Assembly (NCBI RefSeq): GCF_003856525.1
Contig: NZ_RJVQ01000009.1
Span: 62,001-126,000 of the forward strand
Origin: Vibrio viridaestus
GTDB lineage: Bacteria > Pseudomonadota > Gammaproteobacteria > Enterobacterales > Vibrionaceae
DNA length: 64,000 nt
Reading direction: 5' to 3'
Part shown: positions 9,264 to 17,675 of the stretch, piece by piece
Position numbering within the stretch: position 1 is the stretch's first letter
How the letters are laid out: every line of letters begins with the position of its first letter
Notes under the pieces: model-generated
Told to the model about the DNA's origin: nothing
What the model saw: only the letters and a program-made list of their open reading frames with translations
Databases searched by the model: none
Made by a program: the position numbers and the translations under genes

Positions 9264-9908
9264 GTGAGCACAGACGCTGCAACGATAATGTTAGTCGACG
9301 ATCACCCTTTATTTCGCAAAGGATTACAACAACTGATTGCTCTGGAAGATGATCTTCAAGTCATCTGTGAATACAACAACGGAGCAGATGCGGTCAATGG
9401 TGCTGTAGAGCACGACCCAGACCTCATTATTCTAGATCTTAATATGCAAGGCATGGATGGCCTTGAAACTGTTCGACTAATGAGAGAAAAAGGCGTCACC
9501 GCTCGAGTAGTGATGCTTACCGTTTCCGATAGCGAAGAAGACGTACTAACTGCAATGGAAAACGGCGCTGACGGATATCTTCTTAAAGATATGGAACCAG
9601 AAGACATCGTAGAAAATATTAAACAAGCAGTTTTGGGTAAATTAGCACTGTCTGACCGACTGACGAAAGTTTTGGCTCAGTCGTGGAGCAAACCGAAAAA
9701 AGAACCCCAAGAAGATCCACTCAAAAATCTCACCAGCCGCGAGCTTGAAATTTTGTCCCTTATTTCCAAAGGAATGAGCAACAAACTTATCGCGCGCGAA
9801 CTTAGAATTACAGACTCAACAGTGAAAGTTCACGTTAAGCATTTATTAAAGAAACTCAATGTTCGCTCTCGACTTGAGGCTGCGGTCTGGATGATAGATA
9901 AGCAATAA
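9264..9908 (+). CDS. NarL/NarP-type response regulator
   Basis: A 214-aa two-domain regulator. The receiver domain has acidic residues in LVDDHPLF, phospho-acceptor D58 in LIILDLNMQGMDG and the conserved lysine in GYLLKD. The C-terminal LuxR-type helix-turn-helix reads LTSRELEILSLISKGMSNK then ITDSTVKVHVKHLLKK. The start is GTG at 9264, supported by AAAGGAG 7 bases upstream. It is the partner of the preceding NarX/NarQ-like kinase and should bind heptamer sites such as the one at 62-77. NarP versus NarL is left open. Confidence 0.92.
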   Translation: MSTDAATIMLVDDHPLFRKGLQQLIALEDDLQVICEYNNGADAVNGAVEHDPDLIILDLNMQGMDGLETVRLMREKGVTARVVMLTVSDSEEDVLTAMENGADGYLLKDMEPEDIVENIKQAVLGKLALSDRLTKVLAQSWSKPKKEPQEDPLKNLTSRELEILSLISKGMSNKLIARELRITDSTVKVHVKHLLKKLNVRSRLEAAVWMIDKQ

Positions 9909-9923
9909 TGACTGAGGTATTCA

Positions 9924-11147
9924 ATGGATTGCGATTTTAACGCAGCAAAATTATTATCATTTGATGAAGCATTGGCAAACATAGTCGCTCAAGCTTCCCC
10001 TGTTCTGGATACAGAAAAGGTATCGGTATTCGACATTGACGGCAGAGTGTTAGCTGAAGGGATAAAATCTTCAGTCAATCTTCCTCCGTACGATAACTCA
10101 GCTATGGACGGATATGCTGTAAATCTTGGTTTCGACCAACAAACTCATTCTCTTCCCGTTATCGATACGTCTCTAGCAGGCCATCCTGCGCAGAAGTCTC
10201 TCTCTGCTGGTGAAGCTATACGTATCATGACGGGCGCTAAAATTCCTGAGGGTACGACAGCAGTCATTATGCAGGAAAATGTAACGCGTACAGGTGATAC
10301 AATAGAACTCAATAAGCTACCAAAAGAACACGATAATATTCGTTTCACTGGCGAAGATATTCAGATTGGTAGTGAGCTTTTTAGTGAGGGACATTTGTTG
10401 ACCTTCCGAGACGTCGCACTGCTTAGCGCTTGTGGGGTTAGCGAAGTCTCAGTCTATAAAAAAGTGCGAATCGGACTATTCTCTACTGGAGACGAATTAG
10501 TCGAGCCTGGTTCAGTTTTGGCATCTGGACAATTGTACGATTCTAACCGTCCAATGCTCTTTAGTATGTTGAATAAACTCGGCGTTGATGTGATTGATTT
10601 TGGAATACTTGAAGACAATCCCGATGCAATTAGAGCGGCATTAAACGATGCATCAGAGACATCAGATATTATTATTACATCGGGTGGAGTCTCAGTGGGT
10701 GATGCTGATTACATCAAACAGATACTCGATGAATTAGGTGAAATTAACTTCTGGAAAGTGGCCATGAAACCCGGCAAACCGGTAGCGTTTGGTTATCTAG
10801 GTCAATGCGCTTTTATTGGTCTTCCTGGCAATCCAGTCTCTTCTGCAGTGACATTCGATCAGCTTGCTACTCCATTTATAAAAACGATGCAGCATCATCC
10901 CTCTCCATTACCCAAACGAATGAAAGCGCTAGCGATTAATGATTTTAAAAAGCGTCCCGGGAGAATGGATTTTCAACGCGGTATCGCCACGCAAAATGAG
11001 AATGGTGAATGGCAAGTCGGTTCAGCCGGAAAACAAGGTTCGGCCATCTTATCCGCATTCAGTGCTGCAAATTGTCATGTTTTGCTTTCAGCTGAGAGTG
11101 AAGGCGCAAATAAAGGTGACATTGTCACGATAGTCCACTATCAATAA
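9924..11147 (+). CDS. moeA: Molybdopterin molybdenumtransferase
   Basis: Inserts molybdate into adenylylated molybdopterin, the last step of molybdenum cofactor synthesis. The 407-aa protein has the MoeA hallmarks PPYDNSAMDGYA and RIMTGAKIPEG, the nucleotide-handling FSTGDELVEPG, SGGVSVGDADY and MKPGKPVAFG, and the typical C-terminal beta domain. It lies 15 bp behind the response regulator gene, so nitrate sensing and cofactor supply appear co-transcribed. Its partner genes moaA-E and moeB are just downstream on other transcripts. Confidence 0.95.
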   Translation: MDCDFNAAKLLSFDEALANIVAQASPVLDTEKVSVFDIDGRVLAEGIKSSVNLPPYDNSAMDGYAVNLGFDQQTHSLPVIDTSLAGHPAQKSLSAGEAIRIMTGAKIPEGTTAVIMQENVTRTGDTIELNKLPKEHDNIRFTGEDIQIGSELFSEGHLLTFRDVALLSACGVSEVSVYKKVRIGLFSTGDELVEPGSVLASGQLYDSNRPMLFSMLNKLGVDVIDFGILEDNPDAIRAALNDASETSDIIITSGGVSVGDADYIKQILDELGEINFWKVAMKPGKPVAFGYLGQCAFIGLPGNPVSSAVTFDQLATPFIKTMQHHPSPLPKRMKALAINDFKKRPGRMDFQRGIATQNENGEWQVGSAGKQGSAILSAFSAANCHVLLSAESEGANKGDIVTIVHYQ

Positions 11148-11221
11148 CTTACACTTACCACCTATCTCATATTTGAGACACCACTATTGATAAGAATATA
11201 AGTTGCTTTTAGTTAAAAAAG

Positions 11222-11265
11222 ATCTATGCATAATCCAATAATATTTACAGGACGTATGCATAGAT
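11222..11265. repeat. Perfect 11-bp inverted repeat upstream of a small ORF
   Basis: ATCTATGCATA at 11222-11232 and TATGCATAGAT at 11255-11265, separated by 22 bp. Each arm contains the palindrome ATGCAT. Centre-to-centre spacing is close to three helical turns, so it may be a two-site operator; it may also fold as a hairpin in the leader of the gene at 11301. Confidence 0.5.
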
Positions 11266-11300
11266 ACGTTTTAATACTCAATTTGACTTGGATAACTAAT

Positions 11301-11426
11301 ATGTTCGTATTTTTGACTATCTGCTTATTTGCAGTAACGGCAACAGCATTAATATCATACACAACAAAAGCGAAGGCTAAACGACGTCAACTTGAAGAAC
11401 GTATGAACACTTTGATTCGTAAGTAA
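11301..11426 (+). CDS. Small single-span membrane protein, 41 aa
   Basis: Starting at ATG 11301 the product has one hydrophobic helix (FLTICLFAVTATALISY) followed by a basic, amphipathic tail (KAKAKRRQLEERMNTLIRK). This resembles the layout of very small inner-membrane proteins such as PspB, but I do not recognise the family. A longer frame starts at 11226 inside the inverted repeat at 11222-11265, which makes that start unlikely. The ribosome site is weak (GGATAA), so expression is unproven. It lies between moeA and the convergent moa operon. Confidence 0.45.
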   Translation: MFVFLTICLFAVTATALISYTTKAKAKRRQLEERMNTLIRK

Positions 11427-11438
11427 GCTTTCGGATTA

Positions 11439-11493
11439 GGAATGATTATTCGGGTAACGCGAGTCAAAAAACGTTTACCCTCCAGATCATTCC
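11439..11493. terminator. Composite stem-loop between convergent genes
   Basis: GGAATGAT (11439-11446) pairs with ATCATTCC (11486-11493). Inside it GGGTAA pairs with TTACCC, with CG/CG extending after a bulge. The structure spans the end of the moa operon and the 3' side of the small ORF at 11301. There is no clear T-run, so a bidirectional terminator is only a possibility. Confidence 0.35.
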
Positions 11494-11942
11494 CAACGTT
11501 TTCGAGCTAAGGCTTCTTTTTTCGCTTGATCTAACCAAACTGTTTCGCTTTTTCGATGCTCTTTTTTCCAAAACGGCGCTTCTGTCTTAAGAAAATCCAT
11601 CACAAACTCGCAGGCAAGAAAGGCACTTTCCCTGTGTTTTGCTGCAACGCCGACAAATACAATCTGTTCATTTAGCCCAAGCGTCCCAACCCGATGGTAG
11701 ATATCAATCTGATTCACTCCAAAGCGTTGTTGAGCCTTATCTGCTATGCCACACAGCACTTTTTCTGTCATGCCAGGATAATGTTCGAGCGTAAGAGCGC
11801 TAACATCTTCTCCTTCATTGATATCTCGTACCGAACCAATGAACGTAACAAGCGCACCACAACTCGTATCTCTCTGTCGCATGTCTTCTATCAATGCACC
11901 AGCATCAAATACGTCTTCACCTACAAATATCACTCTACCCAC
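11487..11942 (-). CDS. moaE: Molybdopterin synthase catalytic subunit
   Basis: Large subunit of molybdopterin synthase, which converts cyclic pyranopterin monophosphate to molybdopterin using sulfur carried by MoaD. The 151-aa product has GALVTFIGSVRD, ALTLEHYPGM, HRVGTL, AKHRESAF and the conserved C-terminal lysine-rich FLKTEAPFWKKE. Its start overlaps the 3' end of moaD by 8 bp. It is last in the moaA-mobA-moaB-moaC-moaD-moaE operon. Confidence 0.95.
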   Translation of the reverse strand: MGRVIFVGEDVFDAGALIEDMRQRDTSCGALVTFIGSVRDINEGEDVSALTLEHYPGMTEKVLCGIADKAQQRFGVNQIDIYHRVGTLGLNEQIVFVGVAAKHRESAFLACEFVMDFLKTEAPFWKKEHRKSETVWLDQAKKEALARKRWE

Positions 11943-12186
11943 CCGTTACAGGAGGGAAAAAGGCAACTTCATCCCCTGTTTTTACGATGACTGTCTCATC
12001 CGCCATATCTTGATTAACCGCAGCTAATGCATGCTGAGTTGATAAAAACTCTTCCCAGTCACCACCTTTCTTGCGTAATTCGACACGCAGTTTCGCTAAA
12101 GAAATAGGCTCCTGAATTGCCGTCAATTCGAGAACGCCACATTTCAATAACTCTCGTAATCTTCCGAAAAACAGTACTCGAATCAT
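11935..12186 (-). CDS. moaD: Molybdopterin synthase sulfur carrier subunit
   Basis: Ubiquitin-like sulfur carrier of 83 aa. It ends in the required Gly-Gly (FFPPVTGG), which MoeB adenylylates and which is then thiocarboxylated. It overlaps moaC by 4 bp and moaE by 8 bp, indicating translational coupling. Confidence 0.94.
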   Translation of the reverse strand: MIRVLFFGRLRELLKCGVLELTAIQEPISLAKLRVELRKKGGDWEEFLSTQHALAAVNQDMADETVIVKTGDEVAFFPPVTGG

Positions 12187-12665
12187 TTATCATCCTCCAA
12201 CCTAACGTAGTGACCCCGCTTACCACCAGATTTCTCTAATACTTTGAGATCTGAAATTATCATTTCATGATCTACCGCTTTACACATATCGTAAATCGTT
12301 AATGTAGCGACAGAAGCCCCTGTTAAAGCTTCCATTTCGACACCCGTCTTACCAGTGACTTTTGCTGTAGACAAAACTACAATCGAATTGCGCTCAGGTT
12401 CAAGTTCAAAGTCTATAGATACTTTAGATAGCGCCAATGGATGACACAGAGGGATTAAATCTGAACAACGCTTTGTTCCTTGAATCCCTGCAATGCGAGC
12501 AACTTGCAGTACATCTCCCTTTTTGTGTCCATTCTCGACCACTAAACGAAATGCTTCTTCACTCATCGTGATACGACCCTGAGCGACGGCTACTCTTACC
12601 GTTTCTTGCTTATCGCTCACATCAACCATATTGGCATTACCGTTTTTATCGATATGAGTTAGCAT
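12183..12665 (-). CDS. moaC: Cyclic pyranopterin monophosphate synthase
   Basis: Works with MoaA to make cyclic pyranopterin monophosphate from GTP. The 160-aa protein carries the family motifs [15 protein letters not shown] and [12 protein letters not shown], and a C-terminal [13 protein letters not shown] segment. Length matches the E. coli enzyme. It is tightly packed between moaB (3 bp) and moaD (4-bp overlap). Confidence 0.96.
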   Translation of the reverse strand: MLTHIDKNGNANMVDVSDKQETVRVAVAQGRITMSEEAFRLVVENGHKKGDVLQVARIAGIQGTKRCSDLIPLCHPLALSKVSIDFELEPERNSIVVLSTAKVTGKTGVEMEALTGASVATLTIYDMCKAVDHEMIISDLKVLEKSGGKRGHYVRLEDDK

Positions 12666-12668
12666 AAA

Positions 12669-13214
12669 TTACCCTCTAGTGGCACACAGTTCAGTCGTAC
12701 TTTTCTTCAAGTGTGGAACAAAATTGCATGGTCGATGTGTCGAATCAAGTTGCTCCTGAATAACGTCATACCAAGCCGTTTTGCAAGCGTTGGTCGAACC
12801 TGGCATAGCGAAAATAACAACGCCATTCGCCAAGCCTGCAATCGCACGAGATTGAATTGTAGATGTACCAATTTGTTGGAGAGAAATGGCTCTAAACACT
12901 TCACCAAAACCAGGAATAGACGTATCAAACAACGGCGATACTGCTTCGGGAGTGGTGTCGCGTGATGTGAACCCTGTACCGCCTGTGATCAAAATTGCTT
13001 GGACATCTTCACTCGCAATCCACGTGGATACAATAGCTCGAATCTGGTAGATGTCGTCTTTGACAATTCGACGTTCATTAAGCACATGGCCCGCTTCAGT
13101 TAGGCCCGTAATTAATGCCTGCCCAGAGGTATCTGTACTTTCCTCTCGTGTATCGGATACGGTAAGAACAGCTATATTTAAAGGCTGAAATTCTTTAGCG
13201 CTATGATCTGACAT
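12669..13214 (-). CDS. moaB: MoaB-type molybdopterin-binding protein
   Basis: A 181-aa MogA/MoaB family protein with the MoCF-binding motifs ITGGTGFTSRDTTPEA and FAMPGSTNAC. Family members bind or adenylylate molybdopterin; the exact role of MoaB in enteric bacteria is unsettled. Its start overlaps the end of mobA by 14 bp. Confidence 0.92.
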   Translation of the reverse strand: MSDHSAKEFQPLNIAVLTVSDTREESTDTSGQALITGLTEAGHVLNERRIVKDDIYQIRAIVSTWIASEDVQAILITGGTGFTSRDTTPEAVSPLFDTSIPGFGEVFRAISLQQIGTSTIQSRAIAGLANGVVIFAMPGSTNACKTAWYDVIQEQLDSTHRPCNFVPHLKKSTTELCATRG

Positions 13215-13782
13215 ATTGGTTTTCCTTTTTATATTCTTGCCTCACCTGAATGGCGCTCTCCCACTCTTCAGGTGTATTTGTATTCATTAAACTTATTGTT
13301 TCTACCGGCTCAATTTCAACAGCGTGAACAAAGCTTAGAAGACCTTTTACTCTGAAGTCTCCTTGATTTTCAAGCTGCTGTTTTAAATAATCTTTAACTG
13401 TTTCATTAACTGGCAAAACACAAGGGAGAAAGTGATTTTTAAAGTAACAGGCTTTCCCCGTCTCACTAGCAAAGGTTTGCAGTTGCTTCAGTTGGTACGT
13501 ATCGATTAGAGGCATATCAACCGGCAATACGGTAAGCCATCCTTGATTACTCATTTGGGACAGAGTTGCATCAATTCCTCCCAACGGACCACACTCTAGA
13601 TACCGATCTTGTATTCCCTCACCCCGGTTATTACTGACGTAAATATAGTGACAATAGGATGCTGCCAATACTTTGTAGCTATGTTGTAATAGAGATTCGC
13701 CGTTCCATTCCAATTGGCTTTTGTCTCGTCCCATACGTGACGATAATCCACCAGCGAGCACAACACCCGAGTGCTGATCCAT
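13201..13782 (-). CDS. mobA: Molybdenum cofactor guanylyltransferase
   Basis: Couples GMP to molybdenum cofactor to give the bis-MGD form used by nitrate reductases and other DMSO-reductase family enzymes. The 193-aa product has the nucleotide-binding N-terminus VVLAGGLSSRMGRDKSQLEW, a GPLGGI motif and LPVDMPL. Length is typical. Its presence inside the moa operon fits a dedicated supply for a bis-MGD enzyme, which is not encoded in this window. Confidence 0.93.
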   Translation of the reverse strand: MDQHSGVVLAGGLSSRMGRDKSQLEWNGESLLQHSYKVLAASYCHYIYVSNNRGEGIQDRYLECGPLGGIDATLSQMSNQGWLTVLPVDMPLIDTYQLKQLQTFASETGKACYFKNHFLPCVLPVNETVKDYLKQQLENQGDFRVKGLLSFVHAVEIEPVETISLMNTNTPEEWESAIQVRQEYKKENQYVRS

Positions 13783-13785
13783 ATA

Positions 13786-14757
13786 TTAGCCCCCTATCAT
13801 AGCTAGATGAGAAGTGTGACCCGAATTTCCGCTGTGAAGGAAATGACTGTCTTTTTTGTAACCAAGAAACTCTGCGATCGCGTTATCCAAAAGAGAAGGA
13901 TCGTCGTTGCTTATATAAGGACGAAGATCATAACCTTCTTCACCGAACAAACACAGATGTAACTTGCCCTGAGAAGAGACTCGGAGTCTGTTACATGACT
14001 GGCAGAAATCTTTGCTGTATGGCGCGATAACACCTACAGAGCCAATATATTGAGGATGCGTGAATTCTCGAGCAGGACCTGCAGTCAAACTTCTTATTCG
14101 TTCAGACCAGCCAGAATTGAGGAGTCTTTGCACAACATTATCTGAACTAAAATGATTGGCAGCAAAGTACTCTTTGTTGTCTAGCGTTTGCATTAATTCG
14201 ATAAAGCGCAATGTGATTGGCTTGTTACTCGCCCAAGCGATCAGATCATTAATTTGCGAAGCATTGAATTGCTTGAGCAGAATCGTATTGACCTTGATAT
14301 CGTGAAAGCCAAGCTCTATCGCTTTGTCCAGACCCTGCAGTAAATCAGCTAAAGCATCACGGCCAACAATTGCTGCGAACATTCTTGGATCGAGACTATC
14401 ACAGCTTAAATTGATGGCATCTAAGCCTGCATTTTTCCATGACTGGAGTTGCGCTGACATACGATGGCCGTTTGTTGTAAGAGCGACTTTTTCGATACCC
14501 GGAATCGATTTTAAAAGACGAATAATGTCAGTTAACTCACGATGAAGAGTCGGCTCTCCCCCTGTTATTCTGACTTTTTTAATACCATTTCTGGCAAAAG
14601 AAGATACTATAGACTCAATCTGTGACAAATTGAGTCTATTGGGTTTGGAACTACAATCGTACCCGTCGGGTAAACAGTAGTTACACTTATAATTACATAA
14701 ATCCGTGATGGATAGGCGCAAATACCTAAACTCACGTCCCTGCGGATCTATCAACAT
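13786..14757 (-). CDS. moaA: GTP 3',8-cyclase (radical SAM)
   Basis: First step of molybdenum cofactor synthesis: radical-SAM rearrangement of GTP. The start is ATG at 14757, giving 323 aa, with AAAGGTG (complement of 14764-14770) as ribosome site. A longer frame from 14793 would begin inside the riboswitch and is rejected. Motifs: the N-terminal radical-SAM CNYKCNYC cluster, RITGGEPTLH, the second [4Fe-4S] cysteines in FCQSCNRLRVSSQGKLHLCL, and the C-terminal Gly-Gly required for activity. It is first in the operon and likely controlled by molybdenum cofactor through the leader RNA. Confidence 0.95.
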   Translation of the reverse strand: MLIDPQGREFRYLRLSITDLCNYKCNYCLPDGYDCSSKPNRLNLSQIESIVSSFARNGIKKVRITGGEPTLHRELTDIIRLLKSIPGIEKVALTTNGHRMSAQLQSWKNAGLDAINLSCDSLDPRMFAAIVGRDALADLLQGLDKAIELGFHDIKVNTILLKQFNASQINDLIAWASNKPITLRFIELMQTLDNKEYFAANHFSSDNVVQRLLNSGWSERIRSLTAGPAREFTHPQYIGSVGVIAPYSKDFCQSCNRLRVSSQGKLHLCLFGEEGYDLRPYISNDDPSLLDNAIAEFLGYKKDSHFLHSGNSGHTSHLAMIGG

Positions 14758-14761
14758 TTTC

Positions 14762-14875
14762 AACACCTTTCCAAATGTGGGAGGCCCAATCATTTCTCAT
14801 TGAACCCGGTGGCTTTGCCACGGCTCCATCACCATACCCATCGGGCTTAGGTCATGAAGCTTCGGAGTTGTTACA
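14762..14875 (-). promoter_or_regulatory. Moco-type riboswitch in the moaA leader
   Basis: The minus-strand leader is about 110 nt, highly structured, and ends exactly at the moaA ribosome site. Visible elements are CTCC (14864-14867) pairing with GGAG (14824-14827), a GTGGC-AAA-GCCAC hairpin at 14809-14821, and a GGGCCTCCC block just before the GGAAAGGTG site. The position, the conserved-looking purine-rich blocks and the overlap with the ribosome site match what is known of the Moco RNA motif upstream of moaA in gammaproteobacteria. The assignment is from memory of that family, not from a covariance search. Confidence 0.75.
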
Positions 14876-15039
14876 AATTTACAACGATTTTATTCTAGTC
14901 ACAAATCTGGATCTATACCCCAAAATAAGTAGGGAAATACAGATTACTCATATACTTGTGTAAAAAACGTCAGCATTACAAGTTATAAACACTAACGAGC
15001 ATGTTAAAATTATGTTTATAAAAATAAAAGAGAACACCA

Positions 15040-15798
15040 ATGCCTGAATTGAACGACGACCAGACAATTCGCTATTGCCGCCATATTTTACTGCCCCAGT
15101 TAGATTTTTCGGGACAAGAGAAGTTGCTTGAAAGTAACGTATTACTAATCGGTCTTGGTGGATTGGGAAGTGCTTGCCTTCCCTACCTGTCAGCTTCAGG
15201 CATTGGTCAAATAACACTTGTCGACTTTGACACAATAGAAACCAGCAACCTTCAACGTCAGGTTATCTACAAAGAGTCTGATGTTGGAAAACTTAAAGTG
15301 TCTGCGGCGGCGGAATTTGTCAAAGAGCAAAACACGGAATGCTCTATCAGGTGCATTGAAACGCGTCTTGATGAAGAAACGTTGGCAGAACAGATAGCCT
15401 TACATGATCTCGTCATTGACTGTACAGATAATCTGGCCACAAGGCAAGCCATCAATTCTGCATGCTTTAGATACAAAACCCCTCTAGTTTCAGGCGCTGC
15501 GATTCGGTTTGAGGGACAAGTAACCACTTTTAATTACCAAGACGATACGCCCTGCTACCATTGCTTTAGTCATTCATTCGGTGAACAAAACCTCAGCTGT
15601 ATTGAATCTGGCGTTGTTTCTCCTTTAGTAGGAATTGTCGGCTCTACTCAGGCTCTTGAAGCTGTTAAAGTGCTGACAGGTATTGGTGAAAGTTATGTGG
15701 GTCGTTTGCTTGTAATCGATGCATTAACCGGTGAACAACGCATATTTCGCTACCGTAAACGTGATAATTGCTCAGTGTGTAGCATGGACAGTAAATGA
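15040..15798 (+). CDS. moeB: Molybdopterin synthase adenylyltransferase
   Basis: E1-like enzyme that adenylylates the C-terminal glycine of MoaD. The 252-aa protein has the ATP-binding GLGGLGSACLPYLSASGIG, the VDFDTIETSNLQRQ motif, the D-C-T-D-N motif and zinc-binding cysteine pairs (CYHC ... CSVC). ThiF is the close alternative, but the moa/moe context decides. It is divergent from moaA with a 280-bp shared upstream region. The start has a weak AGAGAAC site. Confidence 0.9.
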   Translation: MPELNDDQTIRYCRHILLPQLDFSGQEKLLESNVLLIGLGGLGSACLPYLSASGIGQITLVDFDTIETSNLQRQVIYKESDVGKLKVSAAAEFVKEQNTECSIRCIETRLDEETLAEQIALHDLVIDCTDNLATRQAINSACFRYKTPLVSGAAIRFEGQVTTFNYQDDTPCYHCFSHSFGEQNLSCIESGVVSPLVGIVGSTQALEAVKVLTGIGESYVGRLLVIDALTGEQRIFRYRKRDNCSVCSMDSK

Positions 15799-15984
15799 TC
15801 ACAGGGTATTAATCGATAAATCCCTATGTTTACACCAGAAATTATTCCTTTTTCACGATCAATACGCATTCCCTAAAGTAGGAGACTGTGTTATTTTTCA
15901 TATCATATAACCTTAAATGCTAGTTAATAGCTATTTTGATATAAGACAAACACATGATCACAATGTGTGCGTGGAGGAAAACAC

Positions 15985-16959
15985 GTGAAGTTACAACAAT
16001 TAAAATATCTCAAGGCAATTAGCGATAACAACTTAAATGTTTCAGCGGCCTCTGAAGCTCTGTTTACTACTCAGCCTGGCGTCAGCAAACAAGTATTGCT
16101 TTTAGAAAAAGAACTGGGTGTCAGAATATTTGAACGTCATGGTAAGCACCTACAGAGAATTACAGATGTAGGGGAGAAAATCCTCGAAGAAGTTGAAAAA
16201 ATGCTGCGTCTAGAGCAAAAGATTAAGGCTCTAGCGAAAGAACACGTTGACCCTGGTACCGGTACTTTCAATATATTCACAACACATACGATCGCTCGTT
16301 ACCTTTTACCTTCCAGTGTTGCGGTCTTTACCAAGCGTCACCCCAAAATTAATTTCAACCTACAATCTACACTGCCTTCACAAGCTAAAGGTGGCATTAG
16401 TCGTGGATACTCTGACTTTTCAATCGTTGCCCATGATGTCGGTCAGGACTCCGATTTAATCGTCCTTCCAGCTTACCTTTGGACTTTGGGTTTGGTTGTG
16501 TCTAAAGATCACCCATTAGCGCAGATCGAAAAGCCGACTCTGGAGCAAATAGCAGCATACCCTATCCTAACTTATGAGCAGGGTGCATCAGGGCGAGAAA
16601 GAGTGGATGAGGCATTTGAAAAAGCAGAATTAAATCCGAAATATTTCATGACCACGATGGATGCAGATGTAATTAAACGCTACGTCGAACTCGATTTTGG
16701 TATTGGTATTATAGCCTCTCTAGCCGCTAGAGACATTGAGCACATGAACCTGAAGTATATCGACATCAATCACCTGCTTGATCCTTGTAAGGCTTGGATC
16801 TGTTTCAGTAAAGATGTCATTCTTCAGAATTACATGTACGATTTCCTTGGCTCCTTCTCTCCTCATTTGACCAAAACCCTGATGGAAGAAGTCCTAATGA
16901 ATAGTAATTCTGGACGAATTGAAGCGATGTTTAAAGACATCAAACTACCAATATACTAA
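15985..16959 (+). CDS. CysB/Cbl-type LysR transcriptional regulator
   Basis: A 324-aa LysR-family regulator, the same length as E. coli CysB and similar throughout: the start MKLQQLKYL, a helix-turn-helix with NLNVSAASEALFTTQPGVSKQV, and the end IEAMFKDIKLP. CysB regulates sulfur assimilation in response to acetylserine; Cbl is a close relative. The start is GTG at 15985 with GGAGGA six bases upstream. A GTG 18 bases earlier precedes the ribosome site and is rejected. Whether this is the main CysB or a paralogue cannot be told from the window. A strong terminator follows. Confidence 0.85.
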   Translation: MKLQQLKYLKAISDNNLNVSAASEALFTTQPGVSKQVLLLEKELGVRIFERHGKHLQRITDVGEKILEEVEKMLRLEQKIKALAKEHVDPGTGTFNIFTTHTIARYLLPSSVAVFTKRHPKINFNLQSTLPSQAKGGISRGYSDFSIVAHDVGQDSDLIVLPAYLWTLGLVVSKDHPLAQIEKPTLEQIAAYPILTYEQGASGRERVDEAFEKAELNPKYFMTTMDADVIKRYVELDFGIGIIASLAARDIEHMNLKYIDINHLLDPCKAWICFSKDVILQNYMYDFLGSFSPHLTKTLMEEVLMNSNSGRIEAMFKDIKLPIY

Positions 16960-16987
16960 GAACCATATTCTCAAAAACCTAATGATT

Positions 16988-17015
16988 AAAAGATAGTGAT
17001 TCACTATCTTTTTTT
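16988..17015 (+). terminator. Rho-independent terminator after the CysB-like gene
   Basis: AAAAGATAGTG and CACTATCTTTT form a perfect stem around ATT, with a run of seven T completing the site. Confidence 0.9.
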
Positions 17016-17231
17016 GTTCCCGCCTGCACAAGGAATACTCATTCTTACTTATCTAAATACTAGATCACCTACTGCCAATGATTTATAACTGGCTGCTCAA
17101 ATTACGTTCTCTTAACTATAATTTACAGATTACAAAGAACTAACGAAATTTTCTTTTATTGCTGCTAGAAAGTAACTATCAGACAGAATTAAAGTAAATA
17201 ATACCGAAATACCTAATTCAAAGGAATCTGA

Positions 17232-17675
17232 ATGAAAGTTCTTATTAGAAGCGCAGAACTCACTGACAATTATTCAATCGTTCGTTTATCAAACGAATGG
17301 GGATATTCAATCTCAGAAGATCTTTCACTAGCGCGCATGCATAAGCTCATTAGCTGCACAAACTATAAAATGTACGTAGCCGAAGACACAATAAGCCAGC
17401 AGATATGTGGTTGGATTATTCTTGAAAAACGATTCTTTTTCGGTTCAGGTGATTACATAGAAATTATGGGGTTGGTCGTTGATGAGAATTATCGCCGCAA
17501 TAAAATCGCGCAACAACTCATAAAGCAAAGTGAACTATGGGCGGCAGATTTGGGCTTAGATACCATTATCGTTCTATCGGATATCCAGCGTGAAGAATCC
17601 CATCGCTTTTATCAAAGTAGTGGATTTGAGCTCAAAAAAACCTCTAATGTATACCACAAACAGGTCAAACCTTAG
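17232..17675 (+). CDS. GNAT-family N-acetyltransferase
   Basis: A 147-aa single-domain acetyltransferase. The acetyl-CoA binding segment reads GLVVDENYRRNKIAQQLI, with the modified R-x-x-x-x-A pyrophosphate loop, and the family beta strands lie before and after it. The substrate is unknown. The start has AAGGAATCTG upstream. Its stop overlaps that of the convergent LuxR-type gene by 4 bp. Confidence 0.8.
   Translation: MKVLIRSAELTDNYSIVRLSNEWGYSISEDLSLARMHKLISCTNYKMYVAEDTISQQICGWIILEKRFFFGSGDYIEIMGLVVDENYRRNKIAQQLIKQSELWAADLGLDTIIVLSDIQREESHRFYQSSGFELKKTSNVYHKQVKP

Noticed and set aside
11694-12027. Two plus-strand frames of about 70-100 codons over moaE and moaD
   Set aside because: They are antisense to well-supported genes, with no ribosome site or recognisable product.
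14775-14963. A 62-codon plus-strand frame opposite the moaA leader
   Set aside because: It reads across the structured riboswitch region on the opposite strand, has no ribosome site and its product looks like no protein.
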